40,524 bases of DNA from RUG695 sp050943135 (GCA_050943135.1 JBMNOP010000021.1:1-40524); one strand, 5' to 3'. Shown: positions 8,259 to 18,223, numbered from the stretch's first letter. Made by a program: numbers and translations. The notes: generated by a model from the letters alone, not told the origin.

Positions 8259-9008
8259 ATGGCAAGCCGAGATGCTGGAAGTATAGGTTATAAAATATAT
8301 TGTAGAAAAACAGCGAGTCCGTTATTGTCTCATAAAACCAATCATTTCGTTGTTACGATTGATGGTCCTGCCGGTGGCGGAAAGAGCACCGCCGCGAAAA
8401 ACCTCGCGGCCGAACTCGAGTTTGACTATCTTGACACAGGGGCCATGTACCGTTGCGCGGCCCTGGCCGCGCAGCGGGAAAACGCTTCCTGGGACGCTCC
8501 GGAACGAGTTGCCGAAATTCTTTCTCGCCATACGATACAGAACAGGCGTGGTCGGACGTACTTAGACGGCGTCGATGTCTCGGATGAAATCAGAACACCC
8601 GAAATCACCGAACTGACCCGATACACGGCCGATAACCCGCTGGTCCGCCGACAGATGACCCTCCTTCAGCGGCGGGCCGCCGCCGGACGCCGTATCGTGA
8701 CCGAGGGGCGCGATCAGGGAACCGAGGTCTTTCCGGACGCTCCCTGTAAGTTTTATCTCACGGCTTCGCCCGAGGTTCGTGCCAAACGCCGAATGAAGGA
8801 GTTTCGGGCACGGGGAGAGGTATGTTCGTTCGATGCCATTCTTGCTTCCATCATCGCGCGCGACGAAAGAGACTCCCACCGAGAAATCGGGCCTCTGCGT
8901 AAACCCGACGATGCGATCGAAATTGATTCCGATCATATGACCTCCAAAGAAGTAGTTGCCAGAATGGCACAAATCATACGAAAAATCCTCAAAAACAACC
9001 CATCTTGA
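8259..9008 (+). CDS. cmk: Cytidylate kinase Cmk
   Basis: Phosphorylates CMP and dCMP with ATP in pyrimidine nucleotide recycling. The P-loop is IDGPAGGGKSTAAKNLA, followed by YLDTGAMYRCAAL, the CMP-binding LVRRQMTLLQRR region, VTEGRDQGTEVFPDAPCKFY and the lid segment ARDERDSHREIGPLRKPDDA. The start is uncertain. The frame opens to a TTG at 8208. ATG at 8259 has AAGG six bases upstream and is chosen here. The first 30 or so residues are AT-rich and lack kinase similarity, and the fold itself begins at HFVVTIDGP, so a start near the TTG at 8325 is also possible. It is divergent from rpoD across a roughly 200-bp spacer. Confidence 0.93.
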   Translation: MASRDAGSIGYKIYCRKTASPLLSHKTNHFVVTIDGPAGGGKSTAAKNLAAELEFDYLDTGAMYRCAALAAQRENASWDAPERVAEILSRHTIQNRRGRTYLDGVDVSDEIRTPEITELTRYTADNPLVRRQMTLLQRRAAAGRRIVTEGRDQGTEVFPDAPCKFYLTASPEVRAKRRMKEFRARGEVCSFDAILASIIARDERDSHREIGPLRKPDDAIEIDSDHMTSKEVVARMAQIIRKILKNNPS

Positions 9009-9141
9009 GAATTTTAACGGAATCATCTATGATTACCGGCGCTTTCTGCCGGGAACCTCCGTTTGATTTTCCGACCTCTCCGTCAAAATGCCCCTGGGGA
9101 GCGGATACCCCCCACGGACCACAAAGAGATCAACAAATACG

Positions 9142-10734
9142 ATGAAAAGTAAAGTTTGTTTTTTCGGGATCGGTCTTCTTGTTGCCGGTTTGCTGTTGTT
9201 TGGTGTCGAGACGGTGAAAGCACAGCGCCCGGGCAGTCAGCGTCGACAGGTCGGTCTCCCCCTCCCGGGCCGTGGGGGAAATCCGGTACCGACACCCACG
9301 CCCCTTCCCTCGCAACAGCTCGCTTCCCAAGCCAGACCGACGACGGGAAAGCAACGCGAATCGTGTATGATCCGTTCCTCACGCAAGATCGGAACCACCG
9401 ACATGATCGAAATCGGACTCGAGGGAAACGGTACCGTCATCCAAACCCTTCTCGGGGACGAAAAGGTCTCTCCCTCGGAAAAGATGGAGTTGGTGGCCGG
9501 ATTCTGTTATGAAGAAAGAATCCTCGAATGGTCTCCCACGGCGAACCCGCCCCATCTCAGGTCGGTACGCCAGTATGCTCAAGCCGGGATGAAAAGAAAT
9601 TTTCAGGGAACAATCACCCGTCCCCTCCTCGATATTTCCCGTAAGAATATCATCGCCGATTTCGACGGAAAGGGAGTTACCCTCTTTTCTCCCGCGGGTC
9701 CGTTTAAGAACGATCAATACCTGTTGATTTCCGAAATTCCGTTAAACTCGATCCTCCTCGACTATTTCCTTCCGAACAAAGAGGTCAAACTCGGCGAAGA
9801 ATGGACTGTTCCGAGCGAAGTTCTGAAGGCGGTTCTCGGCTTGGAATCGATCGAAGCGAATACGGTCCGTCTCATACTCACCGCCATTGTCGATGATATG
9901 GCCGAAGTGGAACTCTACCTTGGCGGAAATCAAAAAGATGCCGACGGGAATCCTCTTCCGAGTACTATTCAAGGGGCATCCCTCGGCGCAAGCGTGACCA
10001 TGGATATCCAGGGAAAATATCAGTTCGATCTGAACTCAAACCGAATGACCTGGTTTGGGATGACCATTTCCGAAAAGACCAGCGAGAGTTTGGTGGAACC
10101 CGGGCTTGATTGGAAAGGAACCATCCGGATTCGGGTTGCCCCGATGCAAGAGCCGGAAGACCTGACCGATGAAAGAATTGGTCTCCTCGACGTTCCTCCG
10201 ACCCCCGAAACGCTCAGTCTGGTCTACAACGGGCAGAAAGGTCCCTGGCGATTCCGCCACAGCCGCGACTGGCGGATGATCGAAGACGGCAAGAATGCCG
10301 CAGCACTCACGCTGATCGATAAAGGCGAAGGGGTCGCCCAATGTAACCTGCTTTCGAACGGAAAGATCGATCCCGATTCGATGCCTACCATCGAGGGTTA
10401 CAAAAACGAGTTGCAAAAGGGACTTGGCGAACAGTTTGGCCAGTTCGTCGATATTTCGGAATACGATGACGACCAGGGACGTCACATCATGTCGGTGACC
10501 ATTGACGGAAAGTTCGACGAAATTCCATTCCGGCGGATCTACTATCTGCTCACCGATAGGTCGGGCTATCAAGTAACCGTCATGTACGATATCGCCGCCG
10601 ACAAACTCGAGCGCTTCGGTGATTCGGGTCGCGAGATCATCGAGTCGCTCAATATTATCCCGCCGCCGGAAACCACACCCGTCGAAGATAAAACTGCCAC
10701 GGAAAAACCGGAGGTAAAACCCGAAAAAGGGTGA
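9142..10734 (+). CDS. Secreted protein of unknown function
   Basis: 530 residues from the ATG at 9142. A clear signal peptide (KSKVCFFGIGLLVAGLLLFG, cleavage probably after VKAQ) precedes a Pro/Gln-rich spacer (about 25-60). The body is mixed alpha/beta without a motif I recognise. The last 150 residues (from about WRFRHSRDWRMIEDGKNAAA through GYQVTVMYDIAADKLERF) resemble the shape of PsbP/DUF1795-like domains, which bind lipids or small ligands, but this is a weak impression. The C-terminus is Pro/Glu/Lys-rich. It follows cmk by 133 bp in the same direction and likely has its own promoter. Probable location is outside the cytoplasmic membrane. Confidence 0.8.
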   Translation: MKSKVCFFGIGLLVAGLLLFGVETVKAQRPGSQRRQVGLPLPGRGGNPVPTPTPLPSQQLASQARPTTGKQRESCMIRSSRKIGTTDMIEIGLEGNGTVIQTLLGDEKVSPSEKMELVAGFCYEERILEWSPTANPPHLRSVRQYAQAGMKRNFQGTITRPLLDISRKNIIADFDGKGVTLFSPAGPFKNDQYLLISEIPLNSILLDYFLPNKEVKLGEEWTVPSEVLKAVLGLESIEANTVRLILTAIVDDMAEVELYLGGNQKDADGNPLPSTIQGASLGASVTMDIQGKYQFDLNSNRMTWFGMTISEKTSESLVEPGLDWKGTIRIRVAPMQEPEDLTDERIGLLDVPPTPETLSLVYNGQKGPWRFRHSRDWRMIEDGKNAAALTLIDKGEGVAQCNLLSNGKIDPDSMPTIEGYKNELQKGLGEQFGQFVDISEYDDDQGRHIMSVTIDGKFDEIPFRRIYYLLTDRSGYQVTVMYDIAADKLERFGDSGREIIESLNIIPPPETTPVEDKTATEKPEVKPEKG

Positions 10735-10970
10735 AAAAAGCGGGCCACTCCGGCAGCGGAAACTTCCGAAAAAAGAGAGAGCGGACCCCCACCAACGGAA
10801 CCGCAGATCGCCTCTCCGACAGACGAATGAATGGAAGAACAACCGTTTTGTGGAATCGACCCCGATGACCTGACGCGGTACCCGACGTCGCAGACGAGGA
10901 TTGCCGCAACGGGCACGACTCGGAAAAGAACAAGACCAAACAAATGCCACGACACGACGAGGAGAAAGGA

Positions 10971-11054
10971 TACCGGATCCCGGACTTGAACCGGGACGCC
11001 CTTGCGGGCAATGGATTTTGAATCCATCGCGTCTGCCAATTCCGCCAATCCGGC
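10971..11054 (-). tRNA. tRNA-Leu (anticodon CAA)
   Basis: On the minus strand a full class II cloverleaf can be drawn: acceptor GCCGGAT paired with ATCCGGT (one G-U at the end) and discriminator A, a D-arm GGCGGAATTGGCAGAC, an anticodon stem ATGGA/TCCAT around loop TTCAAAA (anticodon CAA), a long variable arm GCCCGCAAGGGC, and a T-arm CCCGG-TTCAAGT-CCGGG. CCA is not encoded. It is antisense to the flanking protein genes. Confidence 0.95.
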
Positions 11055-11076
11055 CGATGAACCCCCACGCCTACTC

Positions 11077-11104
11077 ATTCTAAAACAAACCACGGATTTT
11101 GGAA
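11077..11104 (-). promoter_or_regulatory. Possible promoter of tRNA-Leu(CAA)
   Basis: On the minus strand TTCCAA (11099-11104) and TAGAAT (11077-11082) are 16 bases apart. The -10 ends 22 bases before the tRNA 5' end, a usual distance for a tRNA leader. The -35 match is weak. Confidence 0.35.
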
Positions 11105-11235
11105 GGGGGATTCGTTCGGAAAAGTTCTCTTGCCCCATCGAGAAATAAAAGTTAAACTCGTGCTGGTTTTTGTAGATTGCATCCCCGTGCAAAGGAGATC
11201 CGTTGTTTCCAAACGATGACCGCGAGCCAATACCC

Positions 11236-12963
11236 ATGAAGACAAATTCGAAACGGTGGCTTTTATTTTTCGTCTGCGGACTCTGTGCCTTCGTCGCGAC
11301 GCTTTCGGCTCAGAACGCCACGGAGAGTAAAGGATTCCTCTCCTTTGCCGTAAAGGTTGCCGAAGAAAACGCTTCTCTCTTTTCCTCCCCGGGCGAAGAA
11401 AGCGCCTATACCACGGGGCGCCTAAAAGCGGGCGATATCCTGGAAGCCTGCTTTCGAACCGAAAACGGTTGGTGCGCGGTTCGTCCTCCCGAAGGAAGTT
11501 TTTCCTGGATCAATGCCGATTATGTCCTACGCAACGACTCGGACACCGGAACGATCATCTGCCCCGACCCCTCGAAAGAGGTCCCGGTACGCGTCGGTGC
11601 CGACTCGATCCTAAAAAGTTCCGATGTCCAAGTCGGGCTTGAAAATGGTCGCCGCGTACGTATTCTCGGCGGACAAACACTGACCGGCAACAAGACCTGG
11701 CTGAAAATCGCTCCCCCTCGCGGAGAATTCCGATGGATTCATCAAAGCGCCCTTGAGCAAGACGAATTCTTTTCGCAGATCCCCGGCAGGTTGACCCGTT
11801 ACGAAGAGATGCTCGCCCTGGCCGATCCCCAAGCCTACACACCTGATGCTGCCGACCTTACCCCCCCTGTGCTCAGTCGACTTGACGAGGAGAAAATAGA
11901 TCCGGAAACCGCCCCGACGGCGATACCCTCCGACCCGATTCAAAATGTTTCCTTCAACAACAACTTCAACAAGGAACTCACCCGGCTTTACCGCGATCTT
12001 TTCACCGCAATCAACGGATCCGAGTCCGATGAAGTCTACGACCGGCTCTCGAAACGAGCCTTGGCGCTCGAACCCCTGGCCTGCGACGAAACAGAGCGTG
12101 CCGAGGCGCGAGCGGTTTACGAACAAATCCAAAATCGACGGTATTCCCCGCACACCTCGCCTTATGGTGCCCGAATCACTCCCGATTCCCGCTTGGTCGA
12201 CGCGCGACCGATCTATCAATCCCCTGCCGTCCCCCAAAACTCGGATTCCGAGCAGGTACTCTTCTCAATACCGCAGAAACCGGCTGCCGTACCGTCGACC
12301 GTACGCACCGAACCGCAGGCAACGGCGAATAAACCCACAAATAAAATTCGATTCGCCTTTGCCCCCCGCGACGAGAAAGCGGCAGAGAACGGCACTTCGA
12401 CAAAACGAGGATTCTTTACAACAAAGCCGTCGACAATCGTTCCTCCGGCCAACTATACCTATCCCGCACCGACTCAGCTGAAAGTTTCTCCGCAGACCGA
12501 AACCGACTCCCCCCCCGCAACGAAAACCGATCAGGCCATCGATCCAAAGGTCTTTCTGGCCGAGAACGAACCTGCCGAAGAAATTCGTCAGGTTTCGGCT
12601 CTCTTTGTGAAGCCGAATATTGAGTCGGAAACCTCTGCCCCGACTTCGCCCGCGCAGACCGAAACCGAGTCCACGACGAGTCACCTTTTCGCATTTGCCC
12701 CCACGCCGGCCGGCAGCGCCGAACTCGATGTTACCGGTATTTTGGGATACCTTCCGAACAGCAAAGACGGCGCGCCCTCCTACGCGCTCATTTCGAAAAG
12801 CGGAAACCAAAGTACAATCCTCTGTTATGTCGTTCCAAAGCCGGGGAAGAGCCTTGATCCGTATGTCGGAAAAAAAATCGCAGTGGGCGGTCCCCGCGGG
12901 TGGTTTAAAAAGGGAACGGAAAACCGTAAAATGATTGTGGCGGAATCGATTCGTATCTATTGA
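11236..12963 (+). CDS. Secreted SH3-like domain protein
   Basis: 575 residues from the ATG at 11236, which opens a typical signal peptide (MKTNSKRWLLFFVCGLCAFV, then ATLSAQ). Two SH3b-like repeats follow: about 30-105 (ASLFSSPGEESAYTTGRLKA through GWCAVRPPEGSFSWINADYV) and about 115-180 (VPVRVGADSILKSS through WLKIAPPRGEFRWIHQSALE). Each ends in the 'W..I.pP.GeF.WI' pattern. The middle 300 residues are Pro/Thr/Ala/Glu-rich and probably disordered. The last 75 residues form a compact beta-rich module, ELDVTGILGYLPNS to VGKKIAVGGPRGWFKKG, resembling an OB fold. Cell-envelope binding, perhaps of peptidoglycan or glycans, is an inference from SH3b domains. The stop overlaps a possible upstream TTG start of the next gene. 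Confidence 0.82.
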   Translation: MKTNSKRWLLFFVCGLCAFVATLSAQNATESKGFLSFAVKVAEENASLFSSPGEESAYTTGRLKAGDILEACFRTENGWCAVRPPEGSFSWINADYVLRNDSDTGTIICPDPSKEVPVRVGADSILKSSDVQVGLENGRRVRILGGQTLTGNKTWLKIAPPRGEFRWIHQSALEQDEFFSQIPGRLTRYEEMLALADPQAYTPDAADLTPPVLSRLDEEKIDPETAPTAIPSDPIQNVSFNNNFNKELTRLYRDLFTAINGSESDEVYDRLSKRALALEPLACDETERAEARAVYEQIQNRRYSPHTSPYGARITPDSRLVDARPIYQSPAVPQNSDSEQVLFSIPQKPAAVPSTVRTEPQATANKPTNKIRFAFAPRDEKAAENGTSTKRGFFTTKPSTIVPPANYTYPAPTQLKVSPQTETDSPPATKTDQAIDPKVFLAENEPAEEIRQVSALFVKPNIESETSAPTSPAQTETESTTSHLFAFAPTPAGSAELDVTGILGYLPNSKDGAPSYALISKSGNQSTILCYVVPKPGKSLDPYVGKKIAVGGPRGWFKKGTENRKMIVAESIRIY

Positions 12964-13097
12964 TCTTTCGTTTCCGTCCACTCGCAGCACGCCCTTTTGC
13001 CGATCTTCCGGGAAATTGTCTGATGATGATTGGCGTTCTCGAAGCGGAAGAAAGCCGATCGTTCGAGACGAAACCTGGCAAGCGGAAACGATCCATA

Positions 13098-15308
13098 ATG
13101 AATCAGGCTTTCAAATCACCGACGGTTCTTTTCGCTCTCCTCTCGGCCGCGCTTCTCTTTTTGTCGATTCCTCTGCCCCTTTTAAGTTCCGAAGAGGAGG
13201 TCTTTCGCCGCGGTATCCTCTTTCTTCTGCCGCTGGTTGACCCTCAGCTTTATTTTTCTCAGATCGGCGGTAGATCCCTTTCTCTTGCCGATCCTGATCG
13301 AATAAAGGTTATCGGAGTCGGTCTTTGCGAACTTGCGATGGTTTTGGGGTCAGGACGTGCCCTTCTCTTCCTTTTGGCCCGTTGCCCGAGACGAAACCGC
13401 CGCTTGAGCCCGATTTCATCGAGCGAGCGGCTCTTTTTTTCCTTTTTGTTGGGAACCGCTGCGATTTCTTTCTATCTGTTCTGGGCCGGATTTTTCGGCA
13501 TCATTAACCGATCGCTGCTCATTCCGCTCGTTTTCGCGGCGCTTGGCGAGATGATTCTTTCAACATGGGCTTTCATAAAGCAAATTCACATCTTGCGGAG
13601 CCGGATTCCTCGTTTCAAAAAGATATCCATTTCCCCCTCGCCCATTCTGGGCCTCTTCATTTTCCTTTTGGTCGTGCTCTACCTTCTGGCGGGAACGATT
13701 CCCCCCTACGAGTATGACATGCTCGAATACCACGCCCAGGGGGCCCGGGAGATCTTTGAAACGGGAAGAATCTCCTTTTTCGAGCACAACGTCTATCTGA
13801 ACATGCCGCTCGGCGCCGAGATGTTCTACCTGCTCGGTATTCTGCTCAATCCCTTCCCTGACGACGGAACCGTCGATTCGCTTTGTCTCGGGGTAACCGC
13901 CGGAAAGTTTTTCCTGGCCTTTGTCCCCCTCTTCACCGCTTGGGGCGCGGGACTGATCGCCGGGCGCCTTTGCGATCATTCGGAAAACCCGAAGGTTCTT
14001 TCCCGCGCGGTCGTTCTCGCAGTATTGGCAATGCCCGGAATTTTTCAGGTCAGTGCCAACGGTCTCATCGACACGCTGCTCGGCTTGTCGATCGTCGGGG
14101 CCCTCTATGCCGTCATCGCAGTCTGCCAAGCCGATTTCGACCGGCTCGGTTTGGGGGCGCTTTCTTTTATTGCGGGCGTCTCGGTTGGCTTGGGTGCCGC
14201 TTGTAAGTATACGGGGATTCCCTTTGTTGTGCTGCCGACTCTTGCGTTTTTTCTCTATTTGACGCTCAAAAACCCCGGTCGCAGGAACTTCTCGGGGGTA
14301 TCCCTCTTCGCTTCCGGAGCCATCACGGCCGGAGGCGGGTGGTATTTCAAGAATTTTTATCTGACCGGAAACCCGTTTTATCCGCTGGCATTCTCCCTCT
14401 TTGGTGACCGAACCGGAACATGGAACCATATGAAAAACGACCGTTGGAATGCGGTACACTCATCCCACGCGTTTGGGGTTTCTGATTTTTTCTCTGACGT
14501 GTGGCGTATCTTCGCGGAAAACTTTGCTTCGATGATCCTTCCCCTCTGGGGCATTTTGCTGACGATCTGTATAGTCGGAGCACTCCGGCACCGTAAAAAG
14601 GATCCCGCCATTTTCCTGGCGCTCTATATTCTCTTTTTCTTTTTTCTTTGGTGGTACTCGACTCACCGTCTTTTACGCTTTTTGGTTCCGGTACTTCCCG
14701 TCATAGGAACGGTCACGGCAATTTTGTGGTACAGGTTTTACGAGGCTTCCAAGACCAAGCTCTGCCGGACAGTCTATCTCGTACTACTGTCGGCGTGCGG
14801 CTTTTATGCAGGAAGCCTGGCCTTGCTCTCGACCCCGGGGCTACTCCTCCCACTGAAAAACCTCATCGACGATCCGGACCGTTACGCAGTGGCAACTCTA
14901 CCGGAAATTCAGGATCTCCGTTTCGGGGAAACCGGTTCGACCCTGCTACTCATCGGTGACGCCAGAGCTTTCGCCTACCGTCGCGTGCCAATACTCTATA
15001 ACACCTGTTGGGACAACGCGTGCCTGGCCCGACTTCTGCCGGAAGGAGATTACCGCCAAAATGCGAAAGCGTGGACTGACGAGGAGGTACGCACCATCAA
15101 AACCAACTTCCGCGAAAAGGGAATTGGGAAAGTTCTGGTCGATAACAATGAAATCAAGCGCTTCCTTTCGCCAGGGAACTACGGCCTCACCGACGAGGAA
15201 TATATGACGCCACATCTTATGGAAAGACTCGTAAAAGCCGGTGTTTTAGAGGAAATCCCCCGAATCACCGAAGATGAAAACATCAAACTGTACCGGGTTG
15301 GGGATTAA
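13098..15308 (+). CDS. GT-C-like integral membrane protein (putative glycosyltransferase)
   Basis: 736 residues with about a dozen membrane helices in the N-terminal 580 and a soluble C-terminal domain of about 150. After the second group of helices comes IPPYEYDMLEYHAQGAREIF followed by NVYLNMPLGAEMFYLLG. An acidic residue pair in the first large extracytoplasmic loop, followed by a Pro-rich 'P.g..m.y' segment, is typical of GT-C enzymes of the PMT/ArnT/GT39 type that use polyprenyl-phosphate sugars. The substrate is unknown. ATG at 13098 is chosen because hydrophobic sequence starts directly after it; ATG at 13023 and TTG at 12960 are upstream in-frame options, and the ribosome-binding signals do not decide between them. 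It lies just after the secreted SH3-like gene and may be cotranscribed. Confidence 0.78.
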   Translation: MNQAFKSPTVLFALLSAALLFLSIPLPLLSSEEEVFRRGILFLLPLVDPQLYFSQIGGRSLSLADPDRIKVIGVGLCELAMVLGSGRALLFLLARCPRRNRRLSPISSSERLFFSFLLGTAAISFYLFWAGFFGIINRSLLIPLVFAALGEMILSTWAFIKQIHILRSRIPRFKKISISPSPILGLFIFLLVVLYLLAGTIPPYEYDMLEYHAQGAREIFETGRISFFEHNVYLNMPLGAEMFYLLGILLNPFPDDGTVDSLCLGVTAGKFFLAFVPLFTAWGAGLIAGRLCDHSENPKVLSRAVVLAVLAMPGIFQVSANGLIDTLLGLSIVGALYAVIAVCQADFDRLGLGALSFIAGVSVGLGAACKYTGIPFVVLPTLAFFLYLTLKNPGRRNFSGVSLFASGAITAGGGWYFKNFYLTGNPFYPLAFSLFGDRTGTWNHMKNDRWNAVHSSHAFGVSDFFSDVWRIFAENFASMILPLWGILLTICIVGALRHRKKDPAIFLALYILFFFFLWWYSTHRLLRFLVPVLPVIGTVTAILWYRFYEASKTKLCRTVYLVLLSACGFYAGSLALLSTPGLLLPLKNLIDDPDRYAVATLPEIQDLRFGETGSTLLLIGDARAFAYRRVPILYNTCWDNACLARLLPEGDYRQNAKAWTDEEVRTIKTNFREKGIGKVLVDNNEIKRFLSPGNYGLTDEEYMTPHLMERLVKAGVLEEIPRITEDENIKLYRVGD

Positions 15309-15379
15309 CCCCTCTTTCATCGGAAAACAGTGTGCTCCCCCATAAAGAACAGTTCGTTTTCCTGCGAGGGACGCGAAAA

Positions 15380-16453
15380 TCAAGCCTTGAACTTGCCGTT
15401 GATCGCCTGGGAGAAGAGCCGTTGGGCATTGGCGCCGAAGATCTTCCCGATCGACGTCGCGTCACCATAGCCGCACTTGTCACATGCCGCAAGAACGCTC
15501 CGAATATCTTCGTACATCATCAATGTATAATTCTTCTCAACTTCTTCGGGTTCCCGCTCTTTGTTAAAGAAGAATGGATGGCTCGTTCGGTTGACATATT
15601 TCAGGCCGTTGATTTGCCGACGCCCGCGCATATAGAAGATCGGGTTGTCACTGCCGTAGATAAGGCGATCGGGACCGATCCGTTTAAGCGCCGCCGCATG
15701 GGCCTCGGGGTTGATCACCGCCGAGGAGTCAAAGTAAAGACCCTCGTCTTCCGCCAGAGGAGTGATCCCTTCGACGGCGTGCTGTTTCGAGTAACAGCGA
15801 CCAATGTGAGCAATTACCAGAATGATATCGGGATATCGTCGGCGCAATTCTTGAATCTGCCGGATATTGTTCGGGGCGGGTAACCGACCTGCCTTAGGAA
15901 CATGGAGTGTCACCCACGCTTTTTGCTCGTTGAGCACTTCGAGAAGCGGGTGTGGCATAAAGTCAAAAATGTCGGCTTCGAGATATTTGTCCCGAGACTC
16001 AGGGCTCCGACCGATCAGAGCGTAGTAAGGTTTTACTCCGATAATATTCGGTTTAGCCAGTTCCTTCTCGAGCCGCTCGGCTGTCCATTGCGGGATGAGC
16101 ATGGTCAAGGCCGGCCAATGACGCTTGGCGGCCTGAGCCGAAACATAGTCGTTGCTCCGATCGACATCGAGTTCCAGCGAGGGGAACCCCATGACCAAAT
16201 GTTTGACGTCCCGTCCGGGATAGACGAGTCGGTCGGCATGGTCGAGCTCATCGGCAGTGAGCGGAGCATTGACTTCGTTTACCCAATATTGGCGGCGCAT
16301 CGCATCGGTCATCTCTTCATGATGGAACTCGGCACAATCCAGATGAATGTGCGCGTCGACGATCGAGGCCGGAAGACGATCCTCGAAATGCTCGTTCCAA
16401 AAATCGCGATCTCGCTTGTTGTATTCCCAAACAAAATGGAGAGGTTCGCCCAT
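15380..16453 (-). CDS. Amidohydrolase-family (amidohydro_2-like) TIM-barrel hydrolase
   Basis: 357 residues. The first metal motif is ASIVDAHIHLDCAEF (HxH on strand 1), IIGVKPYYALI lies near strand 4, AWVTLHVPKAG and IILVIAHIGRCY supply later histidines, and DRLIYGSDNPIF gives the strand-8 aspartate. This is the layout of COG2159/amidohydro_2 enzymes, which include decarboxylases and sugar-lactone hydrolases such as fuconolactonase. The precise reaction cannot be read from sequence. It is the last gene of the catabolic run, 24 bp after the symporter, which favours a catabolic or lactone-hydrolysing role. The C-terminal half has an extra aromatic-rich segment around 280-300. Confidence 0.88.
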   Translation of the reverse strand: MGEPLHFVWEYNKRDRDFWNEHFEDRLPASIVDAHIHLDCAEFHHEEMTDAMRRQYWVNEVNAPLTADELDHADRLVYPGRDVKHLVMGFPSLELDVDRSNDYVSAQAAKRHWPALTMLIPQWTAERLEKELAKPNIIGVKPYYALIGRSPESRDKYLEADIFDFMPHPLLEVLNEQKAWVTLHVPKAGRLPAPNNIRQIQELRRRYPDIILVIAHIGRCYSKQHAVEGITPLAEDEGLYFDSSAVINPEAHAAALKRIGPDRLIYGSDNPIFYMRGRRQINGLKYVNRTSHPFFFNKEREPEEVEKNYTLMMYEDIRSVLAACDKCGYGDATSIGKIFGANAQRLFSQAINGKFKA

Positions 16454-16477
16454 CGTCTTAAAATCCCAACTCGCCCA

Positions 16478-18214
16478 TTACGGGAACATCACATAAAAAC
16501 TAAGAATCACCAGTGCAATGACGATGTACCAGAAACCGGGGCGTGCCAGCCCGCGTACGCGTTGATCCTCGGGGAGTTTCAGGCTCTCTTTGTTCCAAAT
16601 CAAATAACCGATTTCCGATTCGGGACGCGGCTTGGTCACCAAACTGATGAGAAAACACCCGACCATACAAACCCAGAAAACGATTCCCGTGCGGTTCATG
16701 AACGAGAGTTGGGGGAAGTGCCATTCGGGAAGGGCAACCAATTGATCGTACCATCGGAAATGGATAAATGGTATTTCGGGAAATTTGATCGCCACTTTCG
16801 GAAGCCACTCCAAGAGAAGCGACAAGGGGATCGTCACGAGGCCCGCAAAGACGGCACCGGCGTAAGTGGTTCGCTTCCAGAAGATTCCCATCAGGAACAT
16901 CGTGGCAATTCCGGGGGTGAAATAGCCGTAAGCATTCAAAAGATAGAGGAAGATCGGTTTTTCCATGTCTTTGGCCAAGAGTTCGGCCCAGATGATTCCG
17001 ACGATGATGCAGACGACGCCGAAACAACGGCCGAAACAAATAGCGCGCCGATCCTCGTCGCTGATCTCCCCGGGATGAGAAACTTCTTTTTTGACCGGCG
17101 GGGACTCTCTCGACTTGGCGAATTTACGGGCCTTACGCCATTGGACAAACGGAAGATAGAAGTCGATGGTGGCAATTGTCGAACAAGAGTTGAGTGCTCC
17201 GGAGACGTGTCCCATGATCGCGGCAACAAGCCCCGCCAGCACCAGTCCGACCAAGCCTTGCGGGAGGAGTTCCTTGACCAGTTGCGGAAATATCTCATCA
17301 GGTTTTTCAACCGGGGAGATTGAACCGTTTTTGATCATCACGCCCGCCATGATCCCGGGAACCACGATAACCAGCGGCAGGAGAAACTTCAGGTAACAGG
17401 TGAAGACCACCCCCATGCGGGCATGCCATTCGTTTTTGGCCGAGAGGACGCGTTGCACGATAAACTGGTTGGCGGCGAAGTAGAAAATGCTGATACACAG
17501 AAGCCCACCCAAATACATCGTCCAGGGGAAGTTGGGATCGCTGGCCGGAAGGATCAGATGCCAATCGCCACGGGTTTCCCAAAAAGCCTCGACTCCTCCG
17601 GCTTTGTTGAAGGTGGCCAGCGCCAATGCCCCGGCACCGAGCAGAAGAACCGATAGCTGAAGCATCTCGGTCCAGATTACGGCCCGGAGTCCGCCGGCGA
17701 TGGTGTACACGGCGGTGGCGACCGCCAGAATGATCACGCACCAGCGAAGCGGGATATCGAAAAGGTTATAGAAAACCAATCCCCCAAGGACGAGAACACC
17801 GCTGATTTCCGCAAAGAGGTAGGTCAGAAGGATCAGGAGTCCGAACACCACCCGTGGCCCGGTGCCGAAACGCCGTTGGAGAAATTCCGGCATTGTGTAA
17901 AAACCGTTACGCAGATAGAACGGAAGAAAGATCCAAAGGAGAGCCGCCAGGCCTATCAGGACAGCCCCCCACTCGTTACAGACCGTAACAAATCCGAGGG
18001 TATAAGCCATTCCGAGGGCGCCGACAATATGGTGACTGGAAATGTTCGAAGCCACAATACTCCCGCCGATCATCCACCAGGGCATCTGGTCGCCGGCAAG
18101 AAAATAGTCGCGCTTGCTGGTATTTTTTCTTAGGGAAGCGATCAGGCCCAAGATGATGACAGCGACAACATAAATAGCGAAAACAACAAGATCAAGTCTG
18201 GTAAGTGATTGCAT
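16478..18214 (-). CDS. Sodium/solute symporter, SSS (SLC5) family
   Basis: 578 residues with about 14 predicted membrane helices, which is SSS-like. The N-terminus shows RLDLVVFAIYVVAVIILGL and SKRDYFLAGDQMPWWMIGGS followed by IVASNISSHHIVGALGMAY, the usual first-helix and 'F.aG...pww..g.s..as.is...f.G..g.ay' signature. YTIAGGLRAVIWTEMLQ matches the conserved 'GGl.AVvwTD..Q' motif. A cytoplasmic loop at about 370-395 is Lys/Glu-rich. These transporters import sugars, polyols, amino acids or organic acids with Na+. It sits 9 bp after the FGGY kinase, so the imported solute is probably the kinase or aminotransferase substrate. Confidence 0.93.
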   Translation of the reverse strand: MQSLTRLDLVVFAIYVVAVIILGLIASLRKNTSKRDYFLAGDQMPWWMIGGSIVASNISSHHIVGALGMAYTLGFVTVCNEWGAVLIGLAALLWIFLPFYLRNGFYTMPEFLQRRFGTGPRVVFGLLILLTYLFAEISGVLVLGGLVFYNLFDIPLRWCVIILAVATAVYTIAGGLRAVIWTEMLQLSVLLLGAGALALATFNKAGGVEAFWETRGDWHLILPASDPNFPWTMYLGGLLCISIFYFAANQFIVQRVLSAKNEWHARMGVVFTCYLKFLLPLVIVVPGIMAGVMIKNGSISPVEKPDEIFPQLVKELLPQGLVGLVLAGLVAAIMGHVSGALNSCSTIATIDFYLPFVQWRKARKFAKSRESPPVKKEVSHPGEISDEDRRAICFGRCFGVVCIIVGIIWAELLAKDMEKPIFLYLLNAYGYFTPGIATMFLMGIFWKRTTYAGAVFAGLVTIPLSLLLEWLPKVAIKFPEIPFIHFRWYDQLVALPEWHFPQLSFMNRTGIVFWVCMVGCFLISLVTKPRPESEIGYLIWNKESLKLPEDQRVRGLARPGFWYIVIALVILSFYVMFP

Positions 18215-18223
18215 GATTCTGAA

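Noticed and set aside
10569..11237. 222-codon minus-strand frame through the tRNA-Leu(CAA) gene
   Set aside because: Its DWRNWQTRWIQNP-like segment is the usual mistranslation of a tRNA gene, and it overlaps a secreted protein gene.
13560..14459. 299-codon minus-strand frame inside the GT-C-like gene
   Set aside because: Charged, motif-free shadow of a membrane protein gene whose hydrophobic pattern is convincing.
15902..17323. 473-codon plus-strand frame across the symporter and amidohydrolase
   Set aside because: Both minus-strand genes have clear family signatures; this frame has none.
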